DNA from: DATKMP01 sp963790045
GTDB taxonomy: Bacteria > Bacteroidota > Ignavibacteria > UBA10030
Length of the DNA: 64,000 bases
Direction: 5' to 3'
NCBI GenBank assembly: GCA_963790045.1
Contig: CAWBMS010000008.1
Location: 372,001 to 436,000 of the forward strand
The notes under the pieces were generated by a model. That model was not told the origin of the DNA and made no database searches. It worked only from the letters and a program-made list of their open reading frames with translations. Of the stretch, positions 9,019 to 19,027 are shown in pieces. The translations under genes were made by a program, and so were the position numbers. The first letter of the stretch is position 1. Every line of letters starts with the position of its first letter.

Positions 9019-12000
9019 TTGTTGAAGAAAAAAAATACAGGTCATCGTTTATTCTTGAAACGATATGTAATGCTTGTCATGTTGTTTGGGCTGATCGTAT
9101 CAGCGCGTACGCTTGCTCAAACTATTCCTGAAACTCCTATTCCATCTCTGCCGTCAAATTCTGCTATCAATCAATTAGTGAACTTAACATTTTCATGGGC
9201 TGCAACGGCACACGCGATCCAGTCCCGGCTTCAAATTGCATCGGTAACAACGTTTCCAGATTCATCTATTGTTCTTGATACAACAATTACCGACAACGGA
9301 TTATTGACGATCACATGCACTATTAATTTTCTCAAGTACAATACAAAATATTACTGGCGGTTGAATGCCATCAGCGTTGATAGCACAAGCGCTTGGTCCA
9401 CGGTGTATAATTTCACGACCGTGATAGCGCCACCTGGCACACCAGTCACAACGTTGCCGCTTTCGTACGCGCGCTCCGTTGCTGTTAGTTCTACATTTAA
9501 ATGGAACGCAGTCACAAGCGCGACAACATACTATATTCAAATTGATACATCAGCATCATTTACGGCACCCATCATCAAGGACAGTACGCTGACAACGACT
9601 TCGAAAGCAGTGTCATCGCTGCTTTATTACACTCGATACTTCTGGCATATACGTGCAAAAAATATCGGCGGTACAAGTGAATGGTCGTCACCACAAACTT
9701 TCGTAACCGAATTGGCACAACCGGTCCTGCTTTCTCCTGCAACATCTTCTGCCAACCAACCCACATCAATACTCTTAAAATGGAACTCCAATCCGTTTGC
9801 TGTCTATGGCTTGCAAGTGAGTACCAGCTCAACCTTTGCAACATTAATTCTTTCCGATTCATTATTATCGGATACCACACAAACGATCGGGCAATTAAAT
9901 AACAGCACAACTTATTACTGGCGTGTGAATGCAATGAATGATAGTTGCATCAGTAGATACCAAACGACAGCATTTTCCTTTACCACAATTGTTGCCGCAC
10001 CAGCAACCGCACCTGTGCCAAGCGCACCATCCAATGCCGCAGTCAACCAATCAATCACACCGTCGATAAAATGGAATACCGTAACCGGTGCAACAAATTA
10101 TGAAGTACAGGTAAGTACGGATACGTTGTACACGACCGCGCTTGTGAAAGATACAACGGTAACGACTTCATCTCTTACGCTTTCCGCATTGCGAAATTAC
10201 ACTCGTTATTATTGGCATGTGCGGGCAATCAATGTGGGCGGCAGCAGCAATTTTTGTGCATCGCAGAATTTCATAACGGAATTATCTCAACCAACCTTAT
10301 GGGCACCGGCGAATAACAGTGCAAACCAAATACTTCCCGTAACATTTTCTTGGTCTTCTGTTTCAGCGGCACTGCGTTATCACTTACAAGTCAGCACCGC
10401 ATCGACGTTCACATCGTTTGTTTTTCAGGATTCGACGCTTACCGATACAGTCAACTCTGCCGCAACACTTGCCAACAATACAACTTATTACTGGCGAGTA
10501 CGGGCAAAAAATGATACGTGTGTAAGCAGTTGGATTACCAGCGCACCAAAATTTACAACCATTATTGCTGCACCGGTTACACCGGTATTAAGTTCACCTG
10601 CAAATAATTTTGTAAATGATACCATTGGACCAACCTTAAAATGGACAGCATCAACGGGTGCAACGTCGTACCGTGTACAGGTGGCAACCGATTCTCTTTT
10701 CACAACTCCATTCGTGAATGATACGCCAACAACAACATCAAAAGTTCTTTCTTTATTATCATACAATACAAAATATTTCTGGCGTGTGAATGCAAAAAAT
10801 ATCGGCGGTACTAGTTCGTATTCATCCGTTTGGAATTTCACAACGACGCTTGCTTCACCAATTCTTTCCGCTCCAGCAAATCACGCAGTGAATGAACCGC
10901 TCAACGAAATATTTTCATGGAGTGCCGTACCGGGCGCAACATCATATCATTTAGTTATCGGAAGCGACTCGCTGTTTCGTAAAATCTTATACGATTTATC
11001 ATCACTGATGACAACGAAAGATACAGTGCATACATTGCTCAGCACCATGAAATATTATTGGAAGGTCAGCGGTGTCAATACCAACGGTGAAGGAGTTGCT
11101 TCGCCTGTTTGTTCGTTCACGACAGTCACACTGGCACCCTCGGCGCCGACCTTGACAGTGCCTAACGACAGCGCGGGGAATCAACCCCTTTCAGTTCTTT
11201 TGCAGTGGAGCAGTTTGTACAATGCTACCACATACCGTGTGCAGGTATCGACTGATTCATTGTTCGGATCGATTCTTGTTAACGACACAACGCTCACAAC
11301 GACGCAAAAACAAATCAGCGGACTTGCCTATAACACTCGATATTTCTGGCGTGTGTGCGGAAAAAATTCTTATGGTTATGGAAATTTTTCTTCCCGAAGT
11401 TTTTATACAACGCTTCTTGCTCCGACGCTATCTTCACCCGCAGCCGGCGCAATCAATCAGCCCACAAGTATCACTTTCGCGTGGGATACGATTCCGGGAG
11501 CAGCATATTATAATCTGCAAATATCAACGAGTTCGACGTTCACCACTCTGAATTTTGCCGATTCATTAATTATAACGACAACACGTACAGTAACAGCCCT
11601 TGCAAATAACACAAAATATTATTGGCGAGTTTGCGCAAGGAACAGCCGCGGTTCTGGTGTATTCGGAACGGCGCTCTCGTTCACAACGGTGATTCCGCCG
11701 CCAGCCAAACCGGTTCTTTCAGCACCGGCAACGAATGCTATCAATCAGCCATTATCGATTGCCTTCAAATGGAACACCACCACCAGCGCAACATCGTACG
11801 AGTTACAGGTCGCTGCTGATTCACTCTTTGCTACGCGTCTGTACGATACAACAACAACTTTGCTGACATTGAATTTAACTTTGCCAATCAATACGATGAC
11901 ATATTACTGGCGTCTCTATGCAATCAATATCGGCGGCGCAAGCCCTGCTTCCGACATTTGGAAATTGACAACCGCCACCGTTGCACCGGTATCTCCAAAA

Positions 12001-14025
12001 TTATTTTCACCCGCAAGTGGAAAATTCGGCATCGCGACAACAACAACATTCGTCTGGCATAACGTCTGGAGTGCAAAACGGTACCTTGTTCAGATTGCAA
12101 CGGATTCTCCGTTTGATTCATTAATCGCCAATACAACTGTATCCGCCGATACGACATTGCAAGTCAACACATTGGCGAATGGTATATTTTATTATTGGCG
12201 GGTGCAAGCATCCAACGACAGCGGCGCCAGCAATTATTCCTCCATCTGGAATTTTATCACGCAGCTTCCATCGCCAGCATTGCAATTTCCATATCCAAGT
12301 TCCGATGGCGTTTCACTTACACCGACATTGAAGTGGAGCACTATTGCAAAAGTTTCGTCGTACTATGTTCAGCTTGCCACCGATTCATTGCTCACGCAAT
12401 TGGTCATCAACGATTCCACCGTCACGGCGCTTACTTATCCAGTTGCAGCACTGCAAACCAGCACCAAATATTATTGGCGAGTTGGTGCAAAAGATGTGAA
12501 TGGTTATACAGCGTTCTCAAACGTGTTCACATTCACAACTGTTCCGCCGGCATTACAACCGCCGAAACTGTTCGTACCGGCAAGTTCCACGGTTAACATT
12601 CAACTCACACCTGTCTTCAAATGGCATCCGGCAGCAAGAGCAACATCATACCATTTTCAAATTTCTCAGGATACTCCGTTCAAAATATTGCTCTGCGATG
12701 ATTCAACATTGACCGATACTAGTTCGCAAAAAGCAACGCTGCAACCCGGAACAACTTATTATTGGCGAGTGATGTCTCTCAATGCCACCGATAAAAGCGT
12801 GTACTCCAATATCTGGAGTTTCACCACCACAATAGGATTACCGAATACACCAATTCAAAAATCGCCGTTGAACTCTGCCGTCAACCAACTGCGCAGATCA
12901 ACTTTCCAATGGAGTCCTGTTGCTTCCGCAGCAATGTATCATTTACAAATTGCAGAAGACATGGCGTTCACCATGATCGATTATCAGGATTCGACATTAG
13001 TCGATACCATCGTTACCGGTCCGCAATTAGATTATGGTAAACAATATTATTGGCGCGTACGTGCGGCAAATTCTTTCGGCAAGAGTTCGTTCTCAACCGT
13101 TTGGGTATTTACGACAGCAAACGGACAACTGCTTACTCCAACATTGAGTGCACCTGTCAATCTTGCAACGAATATATCCATTACACCTATCTTAAACTGG
13201 AATAAAGTCACTCGCGCTGTATCATATCAACTTCAAGTCGCGGAAGATGTACAATTTCATACTATCGCATTTCAGGACACCGCCGATCTCGATTCAATTT
13301 CCCATGGTGCCATACTTCAAAATAATAAAAATTATTACTGGCGAGTGCGTGCCATCAGCAGTCCTGATACCAGCGGATTCTCGGATACATGGTCGTTCAC
13401 TACCATCATAGCGCCGCCATCGACGCCGGTTCTTTTTACTCCGACAAATGAAACGTACGGCGTGGGATTGAATACCACCTTGATCTGGAAAAAATCATCA
13501 CAGACAGATACATACGATCTGCAAGTAACCGACGATGCGCTTTTCAGAACGCTGATCTTTGAAGATTCGACGCTAATCGATACCAGTTGTTATGTCGGAC
13601 CGCTACGCATCTACACACGATATTATTGGCGCGTAAAGGCAAAAAATTCTGCATTCATCTCTACGTTCAGTTCTTCTTGGAATTTTTCGACATCACCTGT
13701 GACAGGAGTTGAAATGATAGGAAGCTCCATTCCAAAAGAAATGCTTCTGCGGCAGAACTATCCCAATCCGTTCAATCCATCGACGATGATTGAATTTGGA
13801 TTATCGGAAGAAGCGCAAGTGAATATCACGATCTACAATATACTTGGAAAAGTCATAACGACGATTGTTGAAGGACGACTGCCGGCAGGATATTATCGGT
13901 TATCGTGGACGGCAACCACAATGGCAAACGGCATTTATTTCTATCGAATGATCTCACGTCCTGTTCAGAACAACAGTTCGGCGCATACATTCATTCAAAC
14001 AAAAAAATTGTTACTCCTTAAATGA
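9019..14025 (+). CDS. Giant secreted protein with 16 tandem FN3-like modules and a T9SS sorting domain
   Basis: A 1668-residue product. The TTG start at 9019 is chosen because it gives a proper signal peptide: basic KKK...FLKR, then VMLVMLFGLIVSA and a cleavage site after ARTLAQ. The body is 16 modules of about 95 residues. Each has P-A-N-Q near its start, FxWxxVxxAxxYxLQVSTD, a DSTLTDT turn, a YYWRVRAKN core strand, and FTT at the end. The C-terminus is a T9SS type A domain (NYPNPFNPSTMIEF, KKLLLLK). It is likely a long fibre-like surface or extracellular adhesin-type protein. The stop overlaps the next start as ATGA, so it is coupled to the lipoprotein gene. Confidence 0.85.
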   Translation: MLKKKNTGHRLFLKRYVMLVMLFGLIVSARTLAQTIPETPIPSLPSNSAINQLVNLTFSWAATAHAIQSRLQIASVTTFPDSSIVLDTTITDNGLLTITCTINFLKYNTKYYWRLNAISVDSTSAWSTVYNFTTVIAPPGTPVTTLPLSYARSVAVSSTFKWNAVTSATTYYIQIDTSASFTAPIIKDSTLTTTSKAVSSLLYYTRYFWHIRAKNIGGTSEWSSPQTFVTELAQPVLLSPATSSANQPTSILLKWNSNPFAVYGLQVSTSSTFATLILSDSLLSDTTQTIGQLNNSTTYYWRVNAMNDSCISRYQTTAFSFTTIVAAPATAPVPSAPSNAAVNQSITPSIKWNTVTGATNYEVQVSTDTLYTTALVKDTTVTTSSLTLSALRNYTRYYWHVRAINVGGSSNFCASQNFITELSQPTLWAPANNSANQILPVTFSWSSVSAALRYHLQVSTASTFTSFVFQDSTLTDTVNSAATLANNTTYYWRVRAKNDTCVSSWITSAPKFTTIIAAPVTPVLSSPANNFVNDTIGPTLKWTASTGATSYRVQVATDSLFTTPFVNDTPTTTSKVLSLLSYNTKYFWRVNAKNIGGTSSYSSVWNFTTTLASPILSAPANHAVNEPLNEIFSWSAVPGATSYHLVIGSDSLFRKILYDLSSLMTTKDTVHTLLSTMKYYWKVSGVNTNGEGVASPVCSFTTVTLAPSAPTLTVPNDSAGNQPLSVLLQWSSLYNATTYRVQVSTDSLFGSILVNDTTLTTTQKQISGLAYNTRYFWRVCGKNSYGYGNFSSRSFYTTLLAPTLSSPAAGAINQPTSITFAWDTIPGAAYYNLQISTSSTFTTLNFADSLIITTTRTVTALANNTKYYWRVCARNSRGSGVFGTALSFTTVIPPPAKPVLSAPATNAINQPLSIAFKWNTTTSATSYELQVAADSLFATRLYDTTTTLLTLNLTLPINTMTYYWRLYAINIGGASPASDIWKLTTATVAPVSPKLFSPASGKFGIATTTTFVWHNVWSAKRYLVQIATDSPFDSLIANTTVSADTTLQVNTLANGIFYYWRVQASNDSGASNYSSIWNFITQLPSPALQFPYPSSDGVSLTPTLKWSTIAKVSSYYVQLATDSLLTQLVINDSTVTALTYPVAALQTSTKYYWRVGAKDVNGYTAFSNVFTFTTVPPALQPPKLFVPASSTVNIQLTPVFKWHPAARATSYHFQISQDTPFKILLCDDSTLTDTSSQKATLQPGTTYYWRVMSLNATDKSVYSNIWSFTTTIGLPNTPIQKSPLNSAVNQLRRSTFQWSPVASAAMYHLQIAEDMAFTMIDYQDSTLVDTIVTGPQLDYGKQYYWRVRAANSFGKSSFSTVWVFTTANGQLLTPTLSAPVNLATNISITPILNWNKVTRAVSYQLQVAEDVQFHTIAFQDTADLDSISHGAILQNNKNYYWRVRAISSPDTSGFSDTWSFTTIIAPPSTPVLFTPTNETYGVGLNTTLIWKKSSQTDTYDLQVTDDALFRTLIFEDSTLIDTSCYVGPLRIYTRYYWRVKAKNSAFISTFSSSWNFSTSPVTGVEMIGSSIPKEMLLRQNYPNPFNPSTMIEFGLSEEAQVNITIYNILGKVITTIVEGRLPAGYYRLSWTATTMANGIYFYRMISRPVQNNSSAHTFIQTKKLLLLK

Positions 14026-15863
14026 AATCCTTTGTGTCGATATGGATGCTCTCGCTGCTTGTCTTCACAAGCGGATGCCAGAAATTAAATTTCAGCAATC
14101 CGGTCGATTCCAACAATGCATTGCTGCCGCCAACAAATCTATCTTGTCAATTTGTCGGCGATTCGACTGTTCGATTGCAATGGAACGATCCCAACGCCTA
14201 TTCGAACAACGACCGATCCATCATCAATTATTTGATTGACTACGGAACAGACGGCATCAACTTTCCAACATCATTCACTGCTTCAGGCGATTCCACCTCC
14301 ACTACCATCATCATTCCTTTTCAACGATTGCAAACAGTGTATTTTCGTATGAGAATTGCTGCAAGTAAAAATCTCAGCAGCTATTCACCGATGATTGTCA
14401 GAAATTTTTCTTTAGGAGCACCGTTCGGATTGAAGCTGATTTCGCTCACGGAAACTGAAGCACGAATCAGTTGGAGCGATACCAATAAAATTAAATCGTT
14501 TTTTGAACTTCTCCTTAGCACCAATGGTGTAACATACACCAGCGTTGGAACAGTCGGCAAAGACACAACCTCCGCAATCATCCAATACCAATTTCTAACA
14601 TCGACAACATATTCATTCCGTGTATGCACCCGATCAACAGGGGATGTAAAAAATTATTCCGACACGATTCAAGCACAACTTCCGTATCCGGTACCAGCAT
14701 TGTTAACGATGCAAAGCATTTCTGAAACTTCACTCAATTTGCAATGGGTGAGCACGGCAGCATTCGATCGATCATACAGTATCGAACGGAAAGTTTTTGG
14801 TGGAACATTTTCAGAAATCGCGCAAGTCTCTTCGCCAGATCAACAATATACCGATGCTTCCATACAAAAAAATCAGCGATATGTGTATCGGGTCAAGGCG
14901 CATTCACTTTACAACAGCAGTGCGTACTCGCCGGAGATTTCCGTTGTGTGCAAAGTGCAGTCAGCAATTCCATCTGCTCCATTAATCGGACATCTTACGG
15001 GAGTTCTTGCTGTCGCTTTTTCGCCTGCGGGCAACACATTTGCGAGTGGCGGAAGCGACGGGCGAATTGTTTTGTGGGATGCTGTGTCCGGTGGTATCGT
15101 TCGCAATTTTTCCGGGCATTCGCGGCCGGTAAATGGTCTCGCATTTAGTCCAGATGGATCAATGCTCGCCAGCGCCAGCAGTGATAACACTGTCATCGTG
15201 TGGAAAGCAAACGACGGAACGCCGGTCGATACATTTAAACAACATTTAAATTCCGTGTTATGCGTGGCATATAGCCCTGACGGAAAAATGATCGCCAGCG
15301 GCGGTGCAGACCAGAAAGTACGCCTCTGGTATCCGGCTACAGACTCTGCACGTGAAATTCCCGGACATTCGGCTGCCATCAATGCTGTCGCATTCAGTTC
15401 CGATGGAACGATACTTGCGAGCGCCAGCAGCGACAATACAATTCGTCTGTGGTCAACTTCGACTGGATTTTTGCTTCACATCCTTACCGGGCATACTAGT
15501 GCGGTAACATCCGTGCAGTTCACACCGGATAATCAAACTATAATTTCGGGAAGTTATGATAAAACAATTCGCGTGTGGCGTACCAGCGACGGAACATTGA
15601 TGCAAACGATGACAACGGATTCAAGCGAAGTAACATCGCTCGCCATCAGTAACGACGGCCGACTCCTTGCTAGCGGCTGCGCGAACAATCTTGCACATAT
15701 CTGGTTAAATAACGACGGCTTGTTCCCGATCTCTTTTTCGAAGCATACACAAATGGTGAACGCCGTTGCCTTCGCACCCGCCGGTTCCGTTTTGGTTACA
15801 GCAAGCAACGATCAATCCATCATCATCTGGCAATTGACATCGGTATGGACGGTGATGCCATGA
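14022..15863 (+). CDS. Lipoprotein with FN3 domains and a seven-bladed WD40 propeller
   Basis: The 613-residue product starts with a lipoprotein signal (MKSFVSIWMLSLLVFTSGC, with Cys 19 for lipidation). Three FN3-like domains follow at about residues 37-310. Then seven WD40 repeats fill residues 325-605, each with the GH...V..V.FSPDG..LASGS.D..I.LW pattern, enough for one closed propeller. FN3 plus WD40 in one lipoprotein is unusual. It would sit on the outer membrane, and its place between the giant FN3 protein and a PEGA membrane protein suggests an assembly or anchoring partner. It overlaps both neighbours by four bases. Confidence 0.85.
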   Translation: MKSFVSIWMLSLLVFTSGCQKLNFSNPVDSNNALLPPTNLSCQFVGDSTVRLQWNDPNAYSNNDRSIINYLIDYGTDGINFPTSFTASGDSTSTTIIIPFQRLQTVYFRMRIAASKNLSSYSPMIVRNFSLGAPFGLKLISLTETEARISWSDTNKIKSFFELLLSTNGVTYTSVGTVGKDTTSAIIQYQFLTSTTYSFRVCTRSTGDVKNYSDTIQAQLPYPVPALLTMQSISETSLNLQWVSTAAFDRSYSIERKVFGGTFSEIAQVSSPDQQYTDASIQKNQRYVYRVKAHSLYNSSAYSPEISVVCKVQSAIPSAPLIGHLTGVLAVAFSPAGNTFASGGSDGRIVLWDAVSGGIVRNFSGHSRPVNGLAFSPDGSMLASASSDNTVIVWKANDGTPVDTFKQHLNSVLCVAYSPDGKMIASGGADQKVRLWYPATDSAREIPGHSAAINAVAFSSDGTILASASSDNTIRLWSTSTGFLLHILTGHTSAVTSVQFTPDNQTIISGSYDKTIRVWRTSDGTLMQTMTTDSSEVTSLAISNDGRLLASGCANNLAHIWLNNDGLFPISFSKHTQMVNAVAFAPAGSVLVTASNDQSIIIWQLTSVWTVMP

Positions 15864-16734
15864 GCACACGAATAAAAATCATGCTGCAATTCATGTCTTC
15901 ATGCTGGTATTTAACATGGCTATGTACGCACAGGATACTGCTGCCGTTACAAACACGCTGTATGCTGATTCGCTTATCAAAGTGATGTTCCTTTCCACCG
16001 AAGATTCCGTGTACACCTGCGCCAACGGAATTGATACGATGCTCGTTCCTACAAAAATTATTACGCACATGGTTACACGCGGCGAACATATTTTCTATTT
16101 TGCCAAGCCCGGATATGACGAACTTGTGTTACCGTTAGTGATATTCGAACCGGCAACAATTCCCATTCATTTAGAATCTAAACGAGCAACCAATAAAGAC
16201 TTGCTGCCGCTTCTCACGGTGCTGCGTGTATTGACCGAACCATCCGGCGCACAAATTTTATTAGACGGCAACAATATCGGCACCACGCCGAAAGAACTTC
16301 CGATTGAAGCCGGCGAACATTCGCTGATGCTGCAGAAAGCATTGTACTACAACGATTCGCTAAAATTCACCGCACTTGAAGGAAAGCGAAAAGAAATCTG
16401 CCGTGTGTTAAACCCGCACTTCGGAAACATCGAAATTTTGTCGCTGCCTGAGCCCGGCGCGGATGTTTTCATCAACAACGTCAAAGTCGGCACCACGCCA
16501 TATTTTGATGCGCAGTTCCTTTCCAACACGTATCAGGTGCGTCTTACAAAACCATTATACATGGACACTACATTCTCGATCACGATCGAAGATCGTCAGA
16601 GCAATCGCTGTATCGTTCCATTAGCAACCAATTACGCTGACCTTACTGTAAAAGCACCATGGAGTAAAATATTTATCAACGATAGTCTTGTGGGCACCGA
16701 ACAATTTGCCGCACATGTCATGCCCGGTATGTAA
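15860..16734 (+). CDS. PEGA-domain membrane protein, 5' fragment (frameshifted twice)
   Basis: ATG at 15860 overlaps the preceding stop as ATGA. It reads MSTRIKIMLQFMS, then a base seems to be missing near 15897, after which the frame continues FMLVFNMAMYAQ, which together make a signal peptide. From 15901 the frame is open. It holds two PEGA domains (LTEPSGAQILLDGNNIGTTP near 16240 and GADVFINNVKVGTTP near 16460) and the start of a third. PEGA modules are small beta domains found in bacterial surface and envelope proteins. The frame breaks at 16732: deleting one A gives MPGMYKIRTERG, joining the next fragment. Confidence 0.75.
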
Positions 16735-17326
16735 CAAGATCCGAACCGAGCGCGGATGGCAGTACGCGCCTGCGGAGATTCAATTGACACTTGCCGCAAA
16801 AGATCAGAAAGAGTTTTTATTGGAACCTATGCCGCGGCTCGGAACACTTTCGGTGATTGCAGAACCGTACGAAGCAAACAATGCTGACATTTACATCAAC
16901 GGCGACCGGAAAGGTGCCGCGCCGTTCGTACAGCCGATGCTCATCGGCGATTACTCCATTCTGGCACGATGCCCGGGATTTGTTCCGGCATCGGGATCAT
17001 TCGTGATCAGAGAAAAAGAAAAGACCGATTACAAGTTTCATTTCGTTTCACTTGCCACAGCTCGCCAGCAAGCGATTGAACGTTGGTCCACATGGAAATG
17101 GATTACAGCTGGTGTTTCCGTTGTGGCAATCGGATCAGCAATATATCTTTACTCAACGTATAAAAAAGATTACAACGATTACAATGCCGCCACCGCAACC
17201 GATGCGGCGCTTGCCAGCAGATCATCTGCAGAGCGCAATCAAAAATATTTCACACTCACTATCTCCATCGGCGGAGCGACGACGCTTGCTTCACTGTTTT
17301 CTTGGTTTATGCAGGCACAGCAATAA
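16688..17326 (+). CDS. PEGA-domain membrane protein, 3' fragment
   Basis: True coding in this frame begins near 16733 (YKIRTERGWQ). It completes the third PEGA domain and adds a fourth (EANNADIYINGDRKGAAP). The last 85 residues contain two hydrophobic helices, ITAGVSVVAIGSAIYLY and LTISIGGATTLASLFSWF, separated by a charged Lys/Asp/Tyr loop, so the protein is membrane-anchored at its C-terminus. The same PEGA plus C-terminal helices layout appears in the cassette-borne gene at 59615. Confidence 0.75.
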   Translation: MWAPNNLPHMSCPVCNKIRTERGWQYAPAEIQLTLAAKDQKEFLLEPMPRLGTLSVIAEPYEANNADIYINGDRKGAAPFVQPMLIGDYSILARCPGFVPASGSFVIREKEKTDYKFHFVSLATARQQAIERWSTWKWITAGVSVVAIGSAIYLYSTYKKDYNDYNAATATDAALASRSSAERNQKYFTLTISIGGATTLASLFSWFMQAQQ

Positions 17327-17462
17327 AGAGATGCAACGATTGCTTTGTCGGTAACCTTGCATGGATAATTTTGAATAACGCGCCAATTATTTAATTCACC
17401 ATCGATGTAATCCGGACAACGAAATTCCTTATTTGATCAACGGCTTACTTTGCTTACAAGAC

Positions 17463-17746
17463 GGAGCAAGCCATTGGGCTCTTGGAGCCAATCGGCTGGA
17501 CAATGGAGCATATCACAGGGAAAACGGTGTCGGTTGTTGGGAACGCGGAGCATACAGCCGGGACGCCGGAGCAGTTCATCGGGAACACGGAGCATATCGT
17601 CGGGAAGACGGCGTTGGTCGTTCGGACGATGGAGTGGGTCACCGGGAACGCGGAGTATGCAGCCGGGACGTTGGAGCAGTTCATCGGGAATGTGGAGCAT
17701 ATCGTCGGGAAGGCGGAGTATGTTGTTGGGACGAAGGAGTTTGGCG
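17463..17746. repeat. 21-bp minisatellite, 13 units plus a partial
   Basis: Thirteen 21-base units run from 17463 to 17735, with an 11-base partial to 17746. Units approximate GGAGCATATCGTCGGGAACGC. Because 21 is divisible by three, several frames stay open on both strands and give seven-residue repeats. I do not think any is a real gene: none has a good start site, and no frame is clearly favoured. The unit differs in sequence from the 21-bp minisatellite at 57027-57345. Confidence 0.85.
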
Positions 17747-17803
17747 TTTTTTGAGTGAATTTAACGTTTTCTTATTGCAGATATGGAATACTGAATTTTT
17801 CGT

Positions 17804-17836
17804 AAGTGTCTGACACCTTCAAGGTGTCGGACACTT
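17804..17836. repeat. Dispersed palindromic repeat, family 1 (copy 1)
   Basis: An inverted repeat whose arms read AAGTGTCTGACACC and GGTGTCGGACACTT. A near copy lies at 57459-57491, also beside a 21-bp minisatellite. Too short to code. Confidence 0.75.
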
Positions 17837-17861
17837 GGAAAGGATATTAGAAAGATTCGCA

Positions 17862-17892
17862 AAAACCGCCTTTCCGGGCAAAAGGCGGTTTT
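17862..17892. terminator. Bidirectional terminator
   Basis: AAAACCGCCTTT (17862-17873) pairs with AAAGGCGGTTTT (17881-17892), with T-rich sequence on both sides. It separates the plus-strand PEGA operon from the minus-strand gene ending at 18012. Confidence 0.75.
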
Positions 17893-17922
17893 CTATTATT
17901 GAGACATTTGAATGATTAAATA

Positions 17923-17987
17923 GTGGGACACACATTCTTGTGTGTCGTTTATTGTTCATAATGGACAGGCAAGAATGCCTATCCTAC
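17923..17987. repeat. Dispersed palindromic repeats, families 2 and 3 (copy 1)
   Basis: 17923-17947 is a palindrome GTGGGACACACA...TGTGTGTCG. 17963-17987 is GGACAGGCAAGAATGCCTATCC. Related copies lie at 57532-57556 (inverted) and 57679-57703. They complete the non-coding stretch 17327-18011. Confidence 0.7.
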
Positions 17988-18011
17988 AGACACCAATACT
18001 ATTTCAGTCTC

Positions 18012-18716
18012 TTATTTCTTCGGTGTATCGGTCGCTGGCGGCTGCGGTTCGTCTTTGGACGAACGATCTACCGAGTAGCGCAACGGTTTCAATGCTTCAA
18101 ACTTGCCGAGCATTGCCGGGTTCTTTGCATATTCTGCCGTTGCTGCGCCGTAGATAAAATCGGCTTCTGCTTCTACTGCATCCGCTGCTTTGTTTGCGGC
18201 AGCTGTGGCTTCGGGAACATCGGCATGCTTTGCAGTTTCCTGCGTTGAATCGACATTCTTGAGCACTGCGGCATTGGATATCATTTCATCAATATCCGCC
18301 TGAACCAAATTGCCGTTCGCGATAAGCGTGTCTTTATATTTTAACCACGATGCAGCAAGAGAGTTTGCCCATAGAACCAAGCGGCCTGTGGACTTATTTA
18401 ATTTTTCACCGATGAACGCTTCTTTCCATTGAGGGCTTCCGGCGGGAAAGACTCGTTTGAATCCGCCCTGCACGCGGCGCACATCGCCAAGTAATTCTGC
18501 TTTGGCTTTTTGCTCGCCTGCCGTTAACTGCTCTTTGTCGGATGTTTTACTGCCGGAAGCAGCGTCTGCATCGAGCATCGCCTGAGTGAGCGTGCCGTAG
18601 AGCGTTAACCGTTCGGGGTTCACACCGCGCTTTGTCAAATCCTTCAAACACGCAGTGGCGAGAATTGTTAATGCGCCATTCTCCTGCGCTAAACCATAGA
18701 CCGTTGGATGAGCCAT
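18012..18716 (-). CDS. Hypothetical helical protein (234 aa)
   Basis: The product has no signal peptide or membrane segment. It is Ala-rich and helical, with a possible coiled coil in the second half (AAANKAADAVEAEADFIYG) and an acidic, Pro-rich tail. I do not recognise a family. ATG at 18716 is preceded by AGGAGAAC (on the minus strand), a good ribosome binding site, so the gene is probably expressed. It is monocistronic. Confidence 0.7.
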   Translation of the reverse strand: MAHPTVYGLAQENGALTILATACLKDLTKRGVNPERLTLYGTLTQAMLDADAASGSKTSDKEQLTAGEQKAKAELLGDVRRVQGGFKRVFPAGSPQWKEAFIGEKLNKSTGRLVLWANSLAASWLKYKDTLIANGNLVQADIDEMISNAAVLKNVDSTQETAKHADVPEATAAANKAADAVEAEADFIYGAATAEYAKNPAMLGKFEALKPLRYSVDRSSKDEPQPPATDTPKK

Positions 18717-18921
18717 AATTGTTCTCCTTGTGTTATTTGTGGATAGTTATGGATTGTGTTTTTCATGAATGAGGAAAGAAAACATGCCCGGAAATAATTT
18801 TTGTTCTCTTTGCCTCATGTTTTTTATTCTCCAAATAAATGTTTGATGTTGCTTTGTTTCGTTATCTCAGTAAGGTTGAAAATATTCAACCCCTACAAAT
18901 GGTGACGATCACAATATATTT

Positions 18922-18966
18922 GGGCGCGTCACGTTTACCCGCCATCTGCTTGGCGGGGACGCGCCC
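18922..18966. repeat. Nested dispersed palindrome (GGGCGCGTC...GACGCGCCC)
   Basis: Outer arms GGGCGCGTC (18922-18930) and GACGCGCCC (18958-18966) enclose a second palindrome, CCCGCCATCTGCTTGGCGGG (18938-18957). The outer element recurs at 27138-27155 without the insert, and the inner type recurs inside attC sites at 59130-59149. A GTCCCGTGGTACGGGAC palindrome follows. The gap 18717-19027 otherwise shows no gene. Confidence 0.7.
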
Positions 18967-19027
18967 CTACAGTATGATTTATTTTATCATCAGTCCCGTG
19001 GTACGGGACTTCGTTGAATTGACTTCG

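Noticed and set aside
17433..17813. Seven-residue-repeat protein genes on either strand
   Set aside because: Open frames follow from the 21-base period; no ribosome binding site or preferred frame supports one.
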